A stretch of DNA of 64,000 bases from Serratia entomophila (GTDB taxonomy: Bacteria; Pseudomonadota; Gammaproteobacteria; Enterobacterales; Enterobacteriaceae): the NCBI RefSeq assembly GCF_021462285.1, contig NZ_CP082787.1, forward strand, positions 1,054,001-1,118,000, given 5' to 3'. A program made the position numbers and the translations under genes. Positions 51,014 to 59,560 of the stretch are shown here, in pieces; position 1 is the stretch's first letter, and each line of letters starts with the position of its first letter. The notes under the pieces were generated by a model that saw nothing but the letters and a program-made list of their open reading frames with translations, did no database searches and was not told the origin of the DNA.

Positions 51014-52784
51014 AGTACAAAAGCTGTGGCCGACCTTGAAACGGCTGCTGGCTTACGGCTCGCCGTACCGCAAACCGCTGGGGATTGCGGTGCTGATGCT
51101 GTGGGTGGCGGCGGCGGCGGAAGTCGCCGGGCCAATCCTGATCAGCTATTTCATCGACAACTACGTCGCCAAAGGGCAGTTGCCGCTGGCGATCGTCGGC
51201 GGGCTGGCGGCGGCCTACGTGCTGCTGGAGCTGCTGGCGGCGGCGTTGCACTATTTTCAGGCGCTGCTGTTCAACCAGGCGGCGGTGGGGGTGGTGCAGC
51301 GTTTGCGCACCGACGTGATGGACGCCGCACTGCGCCAGCCGCTCAGCGCCTTCGACACCCAGCCGGTCGGGCAGCTGATTTCGCGCGTGACCAACGATAC
51401 CGAGGTGATCAAGGATCTGTACGTCATGGTGGTCTCCACGGTGCTGAAAAGCGCCGCGCTGATCGGCACCATGCTGGTGGCGATGTTCAGCCTCGACTGG
51501 CGCATGGCGCTGGTGGCTATCTGCATTTTCCCGGCGGTGTTTGTGGTGATGGGCATTTACCAGTACTACAGCACGCCGATCGTGCGCCGGGTGCGCAGCT
51601 ATCTGGCGGACATCAACGACGGCTTCAATGAAGTGATCAACGGCATGGGGGTGATCCAGCAGTTTCGCCAACAGATCCGCTTCGGCGAACGCATGAGCGC
51701 CGCCAGCCGTTCGCATTATACCGCACGCATGCAAACCCTGCGGCTGGACGGCTTTCTGCTGCGGCCGCTGTTGAGCCTGTTTTCGGCGCTGGTATTGTGC
51801 GGCCTGCTGATGCTGTTCGGCTTCAGCGGTGAGGGCGCGATCGGCGTCGGCGTACTGTACGCTTTTATCAACTACCTGGGCCGCCTGAACGAGCCGCTGA
51901 TCGAGCTGACCTCGCAGCAATCGATTTTGCAACAGGCGGTGGTGGCCGGCGAACGCATCTTCGAGCTGATGGATCGCAGCCAGCAAAGCTACGGCGCCGA
52001 CGATCGCCCGCTGGCCAGCGGCCGCATCGACATCGACGATCTGAGCTTCGCCTATCGCGCGGACAAAAAGGTGCTGCAGCATATTTCGCTGTCGGTGCCT
52101 TCGCGCGGTTTCGTGGCGCTGGTTGGCCACACCGGCAGTGGCAAGAGCACGCTGGCCAACTTGCTGATGGGCTATTACCCGGTCGGCGAGGGTGAGGTGC
52201 GCCTCGACGGTCGCCCGCTATCCAGCCTGTCGCACCGCACGCTGCGCCAGGGCATGGCGATGGTGCAGCAGGATCCGGTGGTGATCGCCGAATCGGTATT
52301 GGCCAACGTCACGCTGGGGCGCAACATCTCGGAACAGGCGGTGTGGCAGGCGCTGGAGAGGGTGCAGCTGGCGGAGCTGGTGCGCGGTTTCCCGCAGGGT
52401 ATTCATACTCGCCTGGGCGAGCAGGGCAATAACCTGTCGGTGGGCCAAAAACAGCTGCTGGCGCTGGCACGGGTGCTGGTGCAAGCGCCGCAGATCCTGA
52501 TCCTCGACGAGGCGACCGCCAACATCGACTCGGGAACCGAGCAGGCCATCCAGCGCGCGCTGCGGCTGATCCGCGAGCACACCACGCTGGTGGTGATCGC
52601 TCACCGTCTGTCGACCATCGTCGACGCCGATTCGATTCTGGTGCTGCACCGCGGGCAGGCGGTGGAGCAGGGCAATCACCAGCAGCTGCTGGCGCAGCAG
52701 GGCCGTTACCATCAGATGTATCAGCTGCAGCTGGTGGGCGAAGAGCTGGCGGCGGCAACCCGCGAAGAGAGCCAACCCGCCTGA
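51006..52784 (+). CDS. mdlB: ABC exporter half-transporter MdlB (SmdB-like)
   Basis: A 592-residue partner of MdlA with the same layout. Walker A is [11 protein letters not shown] near residue 376, Walker B with the catalytic Glu is [12 protein letters not shown], and the switch His is in [10 protein letters not shown]. The signature reads LSVGQKQ instead of LSGGQ. Together with the Asp in MdlA this predicts one degenerate and one working ATPase site in the heterodimer. Translationally coupled to mdlA by an 8-bp overlap. Confidence 0.95.
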   Translation: MNKVQKLWPTLKRLLAYGSPYRKPLGIAVLMLWVAAAAEVAGPILISYFIDNYVAKGQLPLAIVGGLAAAYVLLELLAAALHYFQALLFNQAAVGVVQRLRTDVMDAALRQPLSAFDTQPVGQLISRVTNDTEVIKDLYVMVVSTVLKSAALIGTMLVAMFSLDWRMALVAICIFPAVFVVMGIYQYYSTPIVRRVRSYLADINDGFNEVINGMGVIQQFRQQIRFGERMSAASRSHYTARMQTLRLDGFLLRPLLSLFSALVLCGLLMLFGFSGEGAIGVGVLYAFINYLGRLNEPLIELTSQQSILQQAVVAGERIFELMDRSQQSYGADDRPLASGRIDIDDLSFAYRADKKVLQHISLSVPSRGFVALVGHTGSGKSTLANLLMGYYPVGEGEVRLDGRPLSSLSHRTLRQGMAMVQQDPVVIAESVLANVTLGRNISEQAVWQALERVQLAELVRGFPQGIHTRLGEQGNNLSVGQKQLLALARVLVQAPQILILDEATANIDSGTEQAIQRALRLIREHTTLVVIAHRLSTIVDADSILVLHRGQAVEQGNHQQLLAQQGRYHQMYQLQLVGEELAAATREESQPA

Positions 52785-52882
52785 TGCCCGGGGGCCGGTT
52801 GCGGCCCCCGCATTACCCCGGCGCACCATAAACAGGCATAGATCCGTTTCAAATCCCCCTCGCTGCACTTTTTCGACGCGCA

Positions 52883-52901
52883 GCGCACCAAATTAGTGCG
52901 C
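52883..52901. promoter_or_regulatory. Candidate NtrC enhancer site
   Basis: GCGCACcaaattaGTGCGC resembles the NtrC consensus (TGCACC-N5-GGTGCA) and lies about 115 bp upstream of the sigma-54 element, a usual enhancer distance. A weaker TGCACT half-site lies at 52864-52869. Confidence 0.55.
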
Positions 52902-53007
52902 AAAATTTAACCGCCGATGGCCGGTGCGCCCTGCGCCCGGCCGCTTGCCCGCCGTTCCCACGCTGCCCTGCCAGGTAATCCGCTGAATTCGCATACAAAA
53001 CCATTTA

Positions 53008-53022
53008 TGGCACAGCCTTTGC
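53008..53022 (+). promoter_or_regulatory. Sigma-54 promoter of glnK-amtB
   Basis: TGGCACAGCCTTTGC is a full match to the -24/-12 consensus TGGCAC-N5-TTGC, 52 bp before glnK. It implies nitrogen-limitation control through NtrC. Confidence 0.92.
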
Positions 53023-53074
53023 TTTATTCAGCCCGTATCGGGGTGAGTTTGGGCTTAATTCGTGGAGGGGCAAT

Positions 53075-53413
53075 ATGAAGCTGGTGACCGTGGTGATCAA
53101 ACCATTCAAGCTGGAGGACGTGCGTGAAGCCCTATCCTCTGTGGGCATTCAGGGGCTGACCGTAACCGAAGTCAAAGGCTTTGGCCGCCAGAAGGGGCAC
53201 GCTGAGCTTTATCGTGGAGCTGAATACAGCGTCAATTTCCTGCCTAAGGTGAAAATCGATATCGCAATTGCCGACGACCAATTAGATGAAGTGGTTGATG
53301 TCATTAGCAAAGCCGCCTACACCGGCAAGATCGGTGACGGCAAAATTTTCGTTGCCGAATTGCAACGTGTCATTCGCATTCGCACCGGCGAAACCGACGA
53401 AGCAGCACTGTAA
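53075..53413 (+). CDS. glnK: Nitrogen regulatory PII protein GlnK
   Basis: A trimeric PII signal protein that binds ATP/ADP and 2-oxoglutarate, is uridylylated, and plugs the AmtB channel when ammonium is plentiful. It has 112 residues. The T-loop carries the uridylylation site Tyr51 in YRGAEYSVNFLPKVK. The N-terminal MKLVTVVIKPFKLEDVREAL and the B/C-loop TGKIGDGKIFV and RIRTGE are intact. GGAGGGG precedes the ATG. It is followed 36 bp later by amtB. Confidence 0.98.
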   Translation: MKLVTVVIKPFKLEDVREALSSVGIQGLTVTEVKGFGRQKGHAELYRGAEYSVNFLPKVKIDIAIADDQLDEVVDVISKAAYTGKIGDGKIFVAELQRVIRIRTGETDEAAL

Positions 53414-53449
53414 TCACAGGCTCAGTTAAGTAATGGGGATGGATTGATA

Positions 53450-54736
53450 ATGAAAAAACTTTTATCCATGTTGGGCCTGAGTACGGTAACCATGGTTCCC
53501 TCTTTGGCCCTGGCCGCTCCGGCGGTCGCAGACAAGGCAGACAACGCGTTCATGATGATCTGCACCGCTTTGGTGCTGTTCATGACGCTGCCGGGCGTCG
53601 CGCTGTTTTACGGCGGTTTGCTGCGTTCCAAGAACGTGCTGTCGATGCTGACTCAGGTCACCGTCACCTTCGCGCTGGTGTGCGTGCTGTGGGTGTTGTA
53701 CGGCTACAGCCTGGCCTTCAGCGAGGGCAACGCGTTCTTCGGCGGTTTCCAGACGGCGATGCTGAAAGGCATCGGCATCGACAGCGTGACCGGCACCTTT
53801 AACCAGATGATCCACGTGGCGTTCCAATGCTCCTTCGCCTGCATCACCGTGGCGCTGGTGGTGGGCGGCTTCGCTGAACGCATCCGCTTCTCGGCGGTGG
53901 TGATCTTCGCCGCCATTTGGTTCACCATCTCCTACCTGCCGATTGCCCACATGGTGTGGGGCGGCGGTTTCCTGGCCGCCGATGGCGCGCTGGACTTCGC
54001 CGGCGGCACCGTGGTGCACATCAACGCCGCCAGCGCCGGCCTGATTGGCGCCTACCTGTTGGGCAAACGCGCCGGCTTCGGCAAGGAGGCGTTCAAACCG
54101 CATAACCTGCCGATGGTGTTTACCGGCGCTTCCATCCTGTATATCGGTTGGTTCGGTTTCAACGCCGGTTCCGCCAGCGCGGCGAACGGCATTGCGGCCC
54201 TGGCGTTCCTGAATACCGTGATTGCTACCGCAGGCGCCATCCTCTCCTGGACCTTCGCCGAGTGGATTGCGCGCGGTAAACCGTCGCTGCTGGGCGCCTG
54301 TTCCGGCTGCATCGCCGGGCTGGTCGCGGTCACGCCGGCTGCGGGCACCGTGGGCGTCGGCGGGGCGCTGATCATCGGCCTGGTGGGCGGCGTTGCCGGC
54401 CTGTGGGGCGTGGTCACGCTGAAGAAATGGCTGAAGGTGGACGACACCTGCGACGTGTTCGGCGTTCACGGGGTGTGCGGTATCGTCGGTTGTCTGTTGA
54501 CCGGCGTATTCACCGCCTCTTCACTGGGCGGCACCGGCTATGCGGAAGGCGTGACCATGGGCCACCAGGTGTGGGTCCAGCTGCTGAGCGTAGCGATCAC
54601 TCTGGTGTGGTCTGGCGTCGCTGCCTTTATCGCCTTCAAGATCGCCGGGGCCATCGTTGGCCTGCGGGTGCCGGAAGAGCAGGAGCGCGAAGGCCTGGAC
54701 GTCAACAGCCACGGCGAGAGCGCCTACAACCAGTAA
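53450..54736 (+). CDS. amtB: Ammonium transporter AmtB
   Basis: A trimeric ammonia/ammonium channel of the inner membrane. I use the ATG at 53450 (MKKLLSMLGLSTVTM), giving 428 residues, the E. coli length. A TTG six bases earlier is in frame but lacks support. The signal peptide is cleaved near LALAAPAV. Eleven helices follow, with the pore His pair in PIAHMVWGGG and VFGVHGVCGIVG and the Asp of GGTVVHINAA. The C-terminal tail EEQEREGLDVNSHGE docks GlnK. Confidence 0.98.
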   Translation: MKKLLSMLGLSTVTMVPSLALAAPAVADKADNAFMMICTALVLFMTLPGVALFYGGLLRSKNVLSMLTQVTVTFALVCVLWVLYGYSLAFSEGNAFFGGFQTAMLKGIGIDSVTGTFNQMIHVAFQCSFACITVALVVGGFAERIRFSAVVIFAAIWFTISYLPIAHMVWGGGFLAADGALDFAGGTVVHINAASAGLIGAYLLGKRAGFGKEAFKPHNLPMVFTGASILYIGWFGFNAGSASAANGIAALAFLNTVIATAGAILSWTFAEWIARGKPSLLGACSGCIAGLVAVTPAAGTVGVGGALIIGLVGGVAGLWGVVTLKKWLKVDDTCDVFGVHGVCGIVGCLLTGVFTASSLGGTGYAEGVTMGHQVWVQLLSVAITLVWSGVAAFIAFKIAGAIVGLRVPEEQEREGLDVNSHGESAYNQ

Positions 54737-54784
54737 GGCTGGAAGAAGGGCAGTGCGCTAAATAACAATAAAATAATGATGATG

Positions 54785-54820
54785 CAAAAAAGGGCGATGG
54801 TGACATCGCCCTTTTTATAT
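54785..54820. terminator. Bidirectional terminator between amtB and tesB
   Basis: AAAAAGGGCGATG / CATCGCCCTTTTT with a GTGA loop has T-runs on both strands and ends two convergent genes. Confidence 0.92.
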
Positions 54821-54821
54821 T

Positions 54822-55685
54822 TTAGGCGTCGCGCTGGCGAATCACCCCTTCCTGCACCGTAGTGGCGACCAGCACGCCGTCGCGGGTGTAGATCTGCCCG
54901 CGCACGAAACCGCGCGCGCCGGAGGCGGAGGAGCTTTCCACCGCGTACAGCAGCCAGTCATCCAGGCGGAACGGGCGGTGGAACCACATCGAGTGGTCGA
55001 TGGTGGCCACCTGCATGCCCGGCTCGAGGAAACCGACGCCGTGCGGCTGAAGCGCCGTCGGCAGGAAGTTGAAGTCGGAGGCGTAGCCCAGCAGATACTG
55101 ATGAATGGCCGGATCGTCCGGCATGCTGCCGTTGGCGCGGAACCACACGTAACGGTGTGGCTCTTCCACGCTGCCTTTCAGCGGGTTGTGGAACTTCACC
55201 GGCCGCATTTCGAGCGGTTTCTGGCCGATAAACTTATCGCGCACCTTTTCCGGCAGCATATGCGACAGCTTCTGGGCGATTTCCGATTCGGACATCAGCC
55301 CTTCCGGCGGCGGCACGTCCGGCATGCGGTTCTGATGTTCAAAACCGGTCTCCGGGCTTTGGAAGGAGGCGGTCATGTAAAAAATCGGCTTGCCGTGCTG
55401 AATGGCGCTGACGCGGCGAGCGCTGAAGCTGTTGCCGTCGCGCAGGGTTTCCACGTCATACACGATAGGCTTGCTGCTATCGCCCGGGCGCAGGAAGTAG
55501 CTGTGGAACGAATGCACGCTGCGCTCCGCCGGCACCGTTTGCTTGGCGGCATACAGCGCCTGGCCCACGACCTGGCCGCCGAACACCTGACGCAGGCCCA
55601 GATCTTCACTTTGGCCGCGGAACAGCCCTTCTTCGATTTTCTCCAGATCCAGCAGATCGAGGAGGTTTTGTAATGCCTGGCTCAT
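54822..55685 (-). CDS. tesB: Acyl-CoA thioesterase II
   Basis: A double-hotdog thioesterase of 287 residues (E. coli TesB has 286) with broad activity on medium- and long-chain acyl-CoAs. Conserved stretches are [26 protein letters not shown] near residue 18, [12 protein letters not shown], and the C-terminal half [21 protein letters not shown], which includes the catalytic Asp region. Convergent with amtB, divergent from ybaY. Confidence 0.97.
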   Translation of the reverse strand: MSQALQNLLDLLDLEKIEEGLFRGQSEDLGLRQVFGGQVVGQALYAAKQTVPAERSVHSFHSYFLRPGDSSKPIVYDVETLRDGNSFSARRVSAIQHGKPIFYMTASFQSPETGFEHQNRMPDVPPPEGLMSESEIAQKLSHMLPEKVRDKFIGQKPLEMRPVKFHNPLKGSVEEPHRYVWFRANGSMPDDPAIHQYLLGYASDFNFLPTALQPHGVGFLEPGMQVATIDHSMWFHRPFRLDDWLLYAVESSSASGARGFVRGQIYTRDGVLVATTVQEGVIRQRDA

Positions 55686-55915
55686 AAAGTTATTACCTTT
55701 CTAATAATCATTTTGCGCAGTGTGCGGAATATCACGGCGGGACGTCAACATCTTGCGTTATGGGGCCGCTAAAATTACCTTAATAGTGAGCATTATCAGC
55801 AGGGGAAGTGATTAATAGGCGGAGCTAAATGGATTTTTCAGTATTTTGTGCTAAGTTTATTGAGTGAGGTGGTGAAAGCCACCAACATGTTGATAATAAA
55901 AAAGGAGACCGATCC

Positions 55916-56404
55916 ATGAAACTCTGGCAAATCGTAGGCGGAGCAGCAGCATTGACGATGGCTCTGGCGGGCTGTGCCCAAAAGAGTGCGGATGTGCCTA
56001 CCCCGACGGCAGGAAACCCGACCGCGCAAACGCAGATTCAGGGCCCGGCGGTGACTGGTTCGGTTAACATTCGCCAGCGCATTGCGCTGCCGCCGGATGC
56101 CGTACTGACGGTTACTCTCTCTGACGCCTCGCTGGCGGATGCGCCGTCGAAAGTCATTGCCCAGCGAGCTGTGCGCACCGACGGCAAACAGGCGCCGTTT
56201 AATTTCGTCCTGCCGTACAACCCGGCCGACATCCAGCCGAATGCGCGTATCATTCTGAGCGCGGCGGTGACGGTGAATGGTCAAATGATCTTTATCACCG
56301 ACACTATCCAGGAAGTGGTCAACCGCAACGGCACTCGCGCCGATCTGCTGCTGGTTCCTGTACAGGGCGTGCCGGTTCAGGCTGCGCCAACGGCGATGCC
56401 GTAA
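55916..56404 (+). CDS. ybaY: YbaY family lipoprotein
   Basis: A 162-residue outer-membrane-type lipoprotein. The signal ends in MALAGC with the lipidated Cys at 20, followed by Ala. The domain repeats the YbaY pattern VTGSVNIRQRIALPPDAVLTVTLSDASLADAPSKVIAQ and FVLPYNPADIQPNARIILSAAVTVNG. The C-terminal Pro/Ser tail seen in E. coli YbaY (190 residues) is mostly missing here. AAGGAG precedes the ATG. Function not established. Confidence 0.93.
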   Translation: MKLWQIVGGAAALTMALAGCAQKSADVPTPTAGNPTAQTQIQGPAVTGSVNIRQRIALPPDAVLTVTLSDASLADAPSKVIAQRAVRTDGKQAPFNFVLPYNPADIQPNARIILSAAVTVNGQMIFITDTIQEVVNRNGTRADLLLVPVQGVPVQAAPTAMP

Positions 56405-56430
56405 GCTCGGTTTTCCGAGCGCCTGACAGC

Positions 56431-56471
56431 AACAGCCTTTGCGCTTCGGCCAAAGGCTGTTTTGTTTTTTT
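56431..56471 (+). terminator. Intrinsic terminator after ybaY
   Basis: AACAGCCTTTG / CAAAGGCTGTT is followed by TTGTTTTTTT; it overlaps the last bases of the convergent ybaZ. Confidence 0.9.
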
Positions 56472-56784
56472 ACCCGCGCCAGCCGTACAGCTGAAAGTCC
56501 ACCGTGCTGTGTGGGCCAAAAATGATGCCCTCCGCCAGCAACGCCTGCCGCTGGCGCTGAAAGTCTTCCCCTTGCTGCGAAATCTGCCCGTGACGGTTAA
56601 TCACCCGATGCCAGGGGAGTGAGGTGCCTTCCGGTAAACGCCGCAGGACGCCGCCGACCTGGCGCGCCGCGCGCGGCGAACCCGCCAGCTGCGCCACCTC
56701 GCCATAGGTGGTGACTTTGCCATAGGGAATGGCGGCCACCACGTGGAATACGCGTTGGCTAAAGGAGGCGTCTTCTGGTTTCAT
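56470..56784 (-). CDS. ybaZ: Alkyltransferase-like protein (MGMT family)
   Basis: A 104-residue alkyltransferase-like protein. The active-site motif reads PWHRV (TSLPWHRVINRHG) where true O6-alkylguanine transferases have PCHRV. It therefore binds and flips alkylated guanine but cannot dealkylate it, flagging lesions for nucleotide excision repair. The helix-turn-helix part GKVTTYGEVAQLAGSPRAARQVGGVLRR is intact. It is somewhat shorter than E. coli YbaZ (Atl). Convergent with ybaY. Confidence 0.94.
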   Translation of the reverse strand: MKPEDASFSQRVFHVVAAIPYGKVTTYGEVAQLAGSPRAARQVGGVLRRLPEGTSLPWHRVINRHGQISQQGEDFQRQRQALLAEGIIFGPHSTVDFQLYGWRG

Positions 56785-56871
56785 GTTTGTCTTCCCGCAT
56801 GAGTAAAACCCCAGGCGGAGAGTGTGCCACAGGAGAGGTGGGTAAGAAAACAGCGGTTGACCTCGGTTGGC

Positions 56872-56900
56872 TTGCTATTTGGTGGGGCATCGCCGATAAT
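56872..56900 (+). promoter_or_regulatory. Predicted promoter of ffs
   Basis: TTGCTA and GATAAT are separated by 17 bp, followed by a GC-rich discriminator (GCCCACC) typical of stable RNA genes. Transcription from about 56907 would give a 5' leader of about 26 nt removed by RNase P, as known for E. coli 4.5S RNA. Confidence 0.65.
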
Positions 56901-56932
56901 GCCCACCGCTTCGAAGTACAGAAGCCGTCAAT

Positions 56933-57046
56933 GGAGGCCCTGTTGGTTCTCCCGCAACACTAACTTGTGAACTCGGTCAGATCCGGAAGGAAGCAGCCGC
57001 AGCAGGTGACGTGTGTGCCGGGATGTAGCTGGCAGGGCCTCCACCC
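56933..57046 (+). ncRNA. ffs: 4.5S RNA (signal recognition particle RNA)
   Basis: A 114-nt match to enterobacterial 4.5S RNA. The ends GGAGGCCCTG and CAGGGCCTCC pair. The apical region contains the invariant Ffh-binding core CAGATCCGGAAGGAAGCAGCC with its GGAA tetraloop and, on the return strand, GTGTGCCGGGATGTAGCTGGC. It acts with Ffh in co-translational targeting to the inner membrane. It marks the end of the E. coli-like backbone in this window. Confidence 0.97.
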
Positions 57047-57357
57047 ATTTCAGCTCCCGGCATTTTTTTCTCTCCGTTTTATCTGCCCCATAAGAGTTAT
57101 TTCTGGCGCCATATTTTTTCCCCGGCGTTTAAAATTGTTTTTTATAACAGGCACTCAATAAGTCAGCGCCGCTACGCCATTCGCGCGAAAAAATATGAAG
57201 GGTATTTTGCGAAAATTCTTAAAGTTGCGCGCCTGTTGGTATGGGGTTAATATTGATTATTACCTGCGCTAAAGGACGCCGTTCCCGTCCGTCGGCGATG
57301 GCTGTATTGGCCTAAATAAGTTCAAATAATAACCAGTGTGCTCTACCAGGCAGCAAT
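57047..57357. other. ffs 3' flank and leader of the ToxR-like gene
   Basis: A 311-bp gap. GGCATTTTTTT just after ffs (57059-57069) could serve termination. The remainder becomes richer in A+T toward 57358, contains no coding frame, and must hold the promoter of the regulator; GGTTAATATTGATTATTAC near 57244-57262 is the most promoter-like part. Confidence 0.4.
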
Positions 57358-58131
57358 ATGATTTACATCATTGATAAAGATATCAGGTTTAATACTGAAA
57401 ACGGTTCGCTAAAGAGTATAAAGAAAGGCCATGAAGTTTTCCTATCCAGCGTGAATGCAAGAGTATTCAAGTGTTTGCTTGAGCATGGCAGTGAAGCGGT
57501 CAGCCGCGAGACGTTGCTTAAGCAGGTCTGGGCCGACCATGGTTTGAGCGCGTCGTCGGCTACCCTGAATCAATATATCTGCCTGACCCGGCGTGCGCTG
57601 GCTTCTGTCGGATTCAATGAACGTCTGATCATCACCCTGGCCAAGAAAGGTTACAGGTTAAATAATTTTATACAAATTAACAAGTTAGCCGTTGACTGCG
57701 TCGAAGGCGGCATCCCAAATGCGCCAGTGCCGGCCAGCCATGGCTATCGTTATTCTTTTATTCTGCTGAGAAGCTTATCGATAGTGTTGCCGTTATCTTT
57801 CCTGGCGCTGTGCTTTTTTTATTATAAGCACCACCGCGCAGCAGAGAAGAAGCAGCTGTTATCCTATGTGGGCAGCGTCAACGGCTGCGAGGTTTATTAT
57901 GCCGGTAATTTTTTGGAGAGTAATAAGGGCAATTATTTGCAGTTTTTGGCCAGAAAAGATCTTTACGGGCAGCGCTGTCGCCCAGGAGAGATAGTCCTTA
58001 CCAGGGTTAACCGTTCTCTCAATGCCAACGAAGACAGCGGGCGGCAGTTTATCGCCAAATGCGCGAAAGATCGTCGTTCTATTCTGCATCATTGTGAGAG
58101 TGAGTACATTCGGGCATGGACAAAAAGTTAA
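57358..58131 (+). CDS. ToxR/MarT-like membrane-anchored winged-helix regulator
   Basis: A 257-residue regulator. The OmpR-type winged-helix DNA-binding domain lies at about 8-105 (LLEHGSEAVSRETLLKQVWADHGLSASSATLNQYICLTRRAL, then ITLAKKGYRL). A linker and one membrane helix follow at about 135-160 (FILLRSLSIVLPLSFLALCFFYY). The periplasmic domain has four cysteines (GCEVYY, GQRCRPG, IAKCAKD, HHCESE), enough for two disulfides. This is the CadC/ToxR/MarT plan. Its 3' end overlaps the FidL-like gene by 16 bp. G+C is lower than in the core genes. Signal and targets are unknown; the nearby type II secretion genes are candidates. Confidence 0.85.
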   Translation: MIYIIDKDIRFNTENGSLKSIKKGHEVFLSSVNARVFKCLLEHGSEAVSRETLLKQVWADHGLSASSATLNQYICLTRRALASVGFNERLIITLAKKGYRLNNFIQINKLAVDCVEGGIPNAPVPASHGYRYSFILLRSLSIVLPLSFLALCFFYYKHHRAAEKKQLLSYVGSVNGCEVYYAGNFLESNKGNYLQFLARKDLYGQRCRPGEIVLTRVNRSLNANEDSGRQFIAKCAKDRRSILHHCESEYIRAWTKS

Positions 58132-58610
58132 ACCTGCTATCGGCTATTCTGGTTGCCCTGTGCGTTTTTGCCGCTGCGATAGTTTACTCCCTCACTCGCA
58201 GTCAGCATGATTTTGGCGACTTGTCCTGTGAGGCAAACGCCACCTTCAGTTATTTCAACTCCCTGGACAGGCTGGCGGGATCCGACGATATCCAACTGGT
58301 ATTGAAAATTAATTATGTGTTTTTATCGGGCCAGAAAGGCGTGCTTATTCTTTCCGGCGTAGCGAACGATGGAGAAAAGAGGTTCTTCGTAAACCGCAGA
58401 ATAAATTTTACCTATACTCTGCAGGGGGATTTTTACAAATTCTACTACGGCGAGGCGCTTCACTCACCGCGTGACACTTTGCCTGAAAATATTTACTCTT
58501 ACTTCTTCAGCAGCGAATCCAGTTTTTACCATATCAGATATATCGATAGCAACACGCTGATCTTCAACAGCGCCTACTCGCCGATGTTTTTATGTAACGT
58601 TAACTCCTGA
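58116..58610 (+). CDS. FidL-like membrane protein
   Basis: A 164-residue protein with one N-terminal membrane helix (about 7-25: LLSAILVALCVFAAAIVYSL) and a periplasmic domain carrying FGDLSCEANATFSYFNS and FRVNRR/INFTYTLQGDFYKFYY-type strands and a C-terminal MFLCNV. It resembles FidL, encoded with the ToxR-like MarT in Salmonella pathogenicity island 3. It is translationally coupled to the preceding regulator, so it probably controls or stabilises that regulator's periplasmic domain, as ToxS does for ToxR. That role is inferred. Confidence 0.78.
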   Translation: MDKKLNLLSAILVALCVFAAAIVYSLTRSQHDFGDLSCEANATFSYFNSLDRLAGSDDIQLVLKINYVFLSGQKGVLILSGVANDGEKRFFVNRRINFTYTLQGDFYKFYYGEALHSPRDTLPENIYSYFFSSESSFYHIRYIDSNTLIFNSAYSPMFLCNVNS

Positions 58611-59022
58611 AGCATTATCCTGCCTTAACGCCAATAAAGAGCGATAAGTTGTTCGCAAAAAAAGTTATTTTATTTGCTCTTTATGCCGATCCTGAAAATT
58701 CGTTTTTCCTATCCGGGGCAATAACATCAGTTGTTATGTTTGCATCGATTAATATGATTTTTTTATCTTATTTAATATAAATTAATATTTTTATATTTCA
58801 GGTTAAGTTGTTGTTTTTATTGTTTATTTATTTAGCTTGCGCGATTATTAATTTTATATAATTTATTTTTTGAAATAGGTTGCGTGAATGTTTTATGCGT
58901 GATTTATTAGCCAGGCTCTTGAGCTTTTACTCCATTGTTTTTATGAAAAACCATTTTTACGGCCATGGGCTGTGGCTATGGGGCTAAGAGCATTGGGATT
59001 TTATCAATATAATAGGCGAGAG
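58611..59022. other. Very A+T-rich gap before the second regulator
   Basis: A 412-bp stretch; 58740-58880 is extremely A+T-rich, with long T and A tracts. An inverted repeat AAAGAGC / GCTCTTT spans 58637-58683. No coding frame is credible. The composition suggests an H-NS-type silenced promoter region for the downstream regulator and possibly the secretion operon. Confidence 0.5.
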
Positions 59023-59511
59023 ATGGACGTACATAAGATTGCTCTGAACGACACCCTGCTTGAAAATGATGCCGTTATATTAAACAATAACGATAAGACG
59101 CTGTTGTTTAAAAAGGAAAAGGTTATTATTGAGATGACCGAATTGCAACGGCGATTCATGCTTTGTCTGCTCAGCGGGATATATAAGAAGAACGATATTA
59201 TCCGTGCGGTATGGTTCTGCAACCATGAAACGATCAGCGACAATAACTATTATCAGATGATATTCCAGTGCCGCTCTTTGCTGTCGCGGCATGGCATTCC
59301 CGCTGAGGTGATCAAGACCATACCCCGTTTTGGCGTCATGCTGAGCTTCCAGACCGGCGGGCGAAAAAGCGCCGCCGTCGCCGGAGGTGAGCACGCCGGC
59401 GGCGCGTGGTTAAAGCGGGTAAAGCGCCGTTTAGAGGCCGTCAATTACAAAATCGCGCTGACAATAACGCTGATTTTTTCAGTGGCGGTGTGCGTGGGGA
59501 TCTCGGTGTAG
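59023..59511 (+). CDS. Tail-anchored winged-helix protein
   Basis: A 162-residue protein from the ATG at 59023 (MDVHKIALNDTLLEND), which has AGGCGAG just upstream; a start at 58972 is also open. Residues about 15-110 look like an OmpR-type winged helix with a weakly conserved start (LQRRFMLCLLSGIYKKNDIIRAVW, then IKTIPRFGVML). After a Gly-rich linker, one helix at about 140-158 (IALTITLIFSVAVCVGISV) ends the protein. There is no periplasmic domain, so it is a tail-anchored relative of ToxR/CadC regulators. It lies 49 bp before gspC. Confidence 0.75.
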   Translation: MDVHKIALNDTLLENDAVILNNNDKTLLFKKEKVIIEMTELQRRFMLCLLSGIYKKNDIIRAVWFCNHETISDNNYYQMIFQCRSLLSRHGIPAEVIKTIPRFGVMLSFQTGGRKSAAVAGGEHAGGAWLKRVKRRLEAVNYKIALTITLIFSVAVCVGISV

Positions 59512-59560
59512 CGCCTGGATTGCGATTGCTGTGGCATTAATGTGATTTCCCGAGGCGTAA

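Larger units (their letters stand above)
52785..53074. other. mdlB-glnK intergenic control region
   Basis: A 290-bp gap without a gene. A GC stem (CCGGGGGCCG / CGGCCCCCG-like, 52788-52810) follows mdlB. An NtrC-like palindrome lies at 52883-52901 and a sigma-54 promoter at 53008-53022; both are listed separately. Confidence 0.6.
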
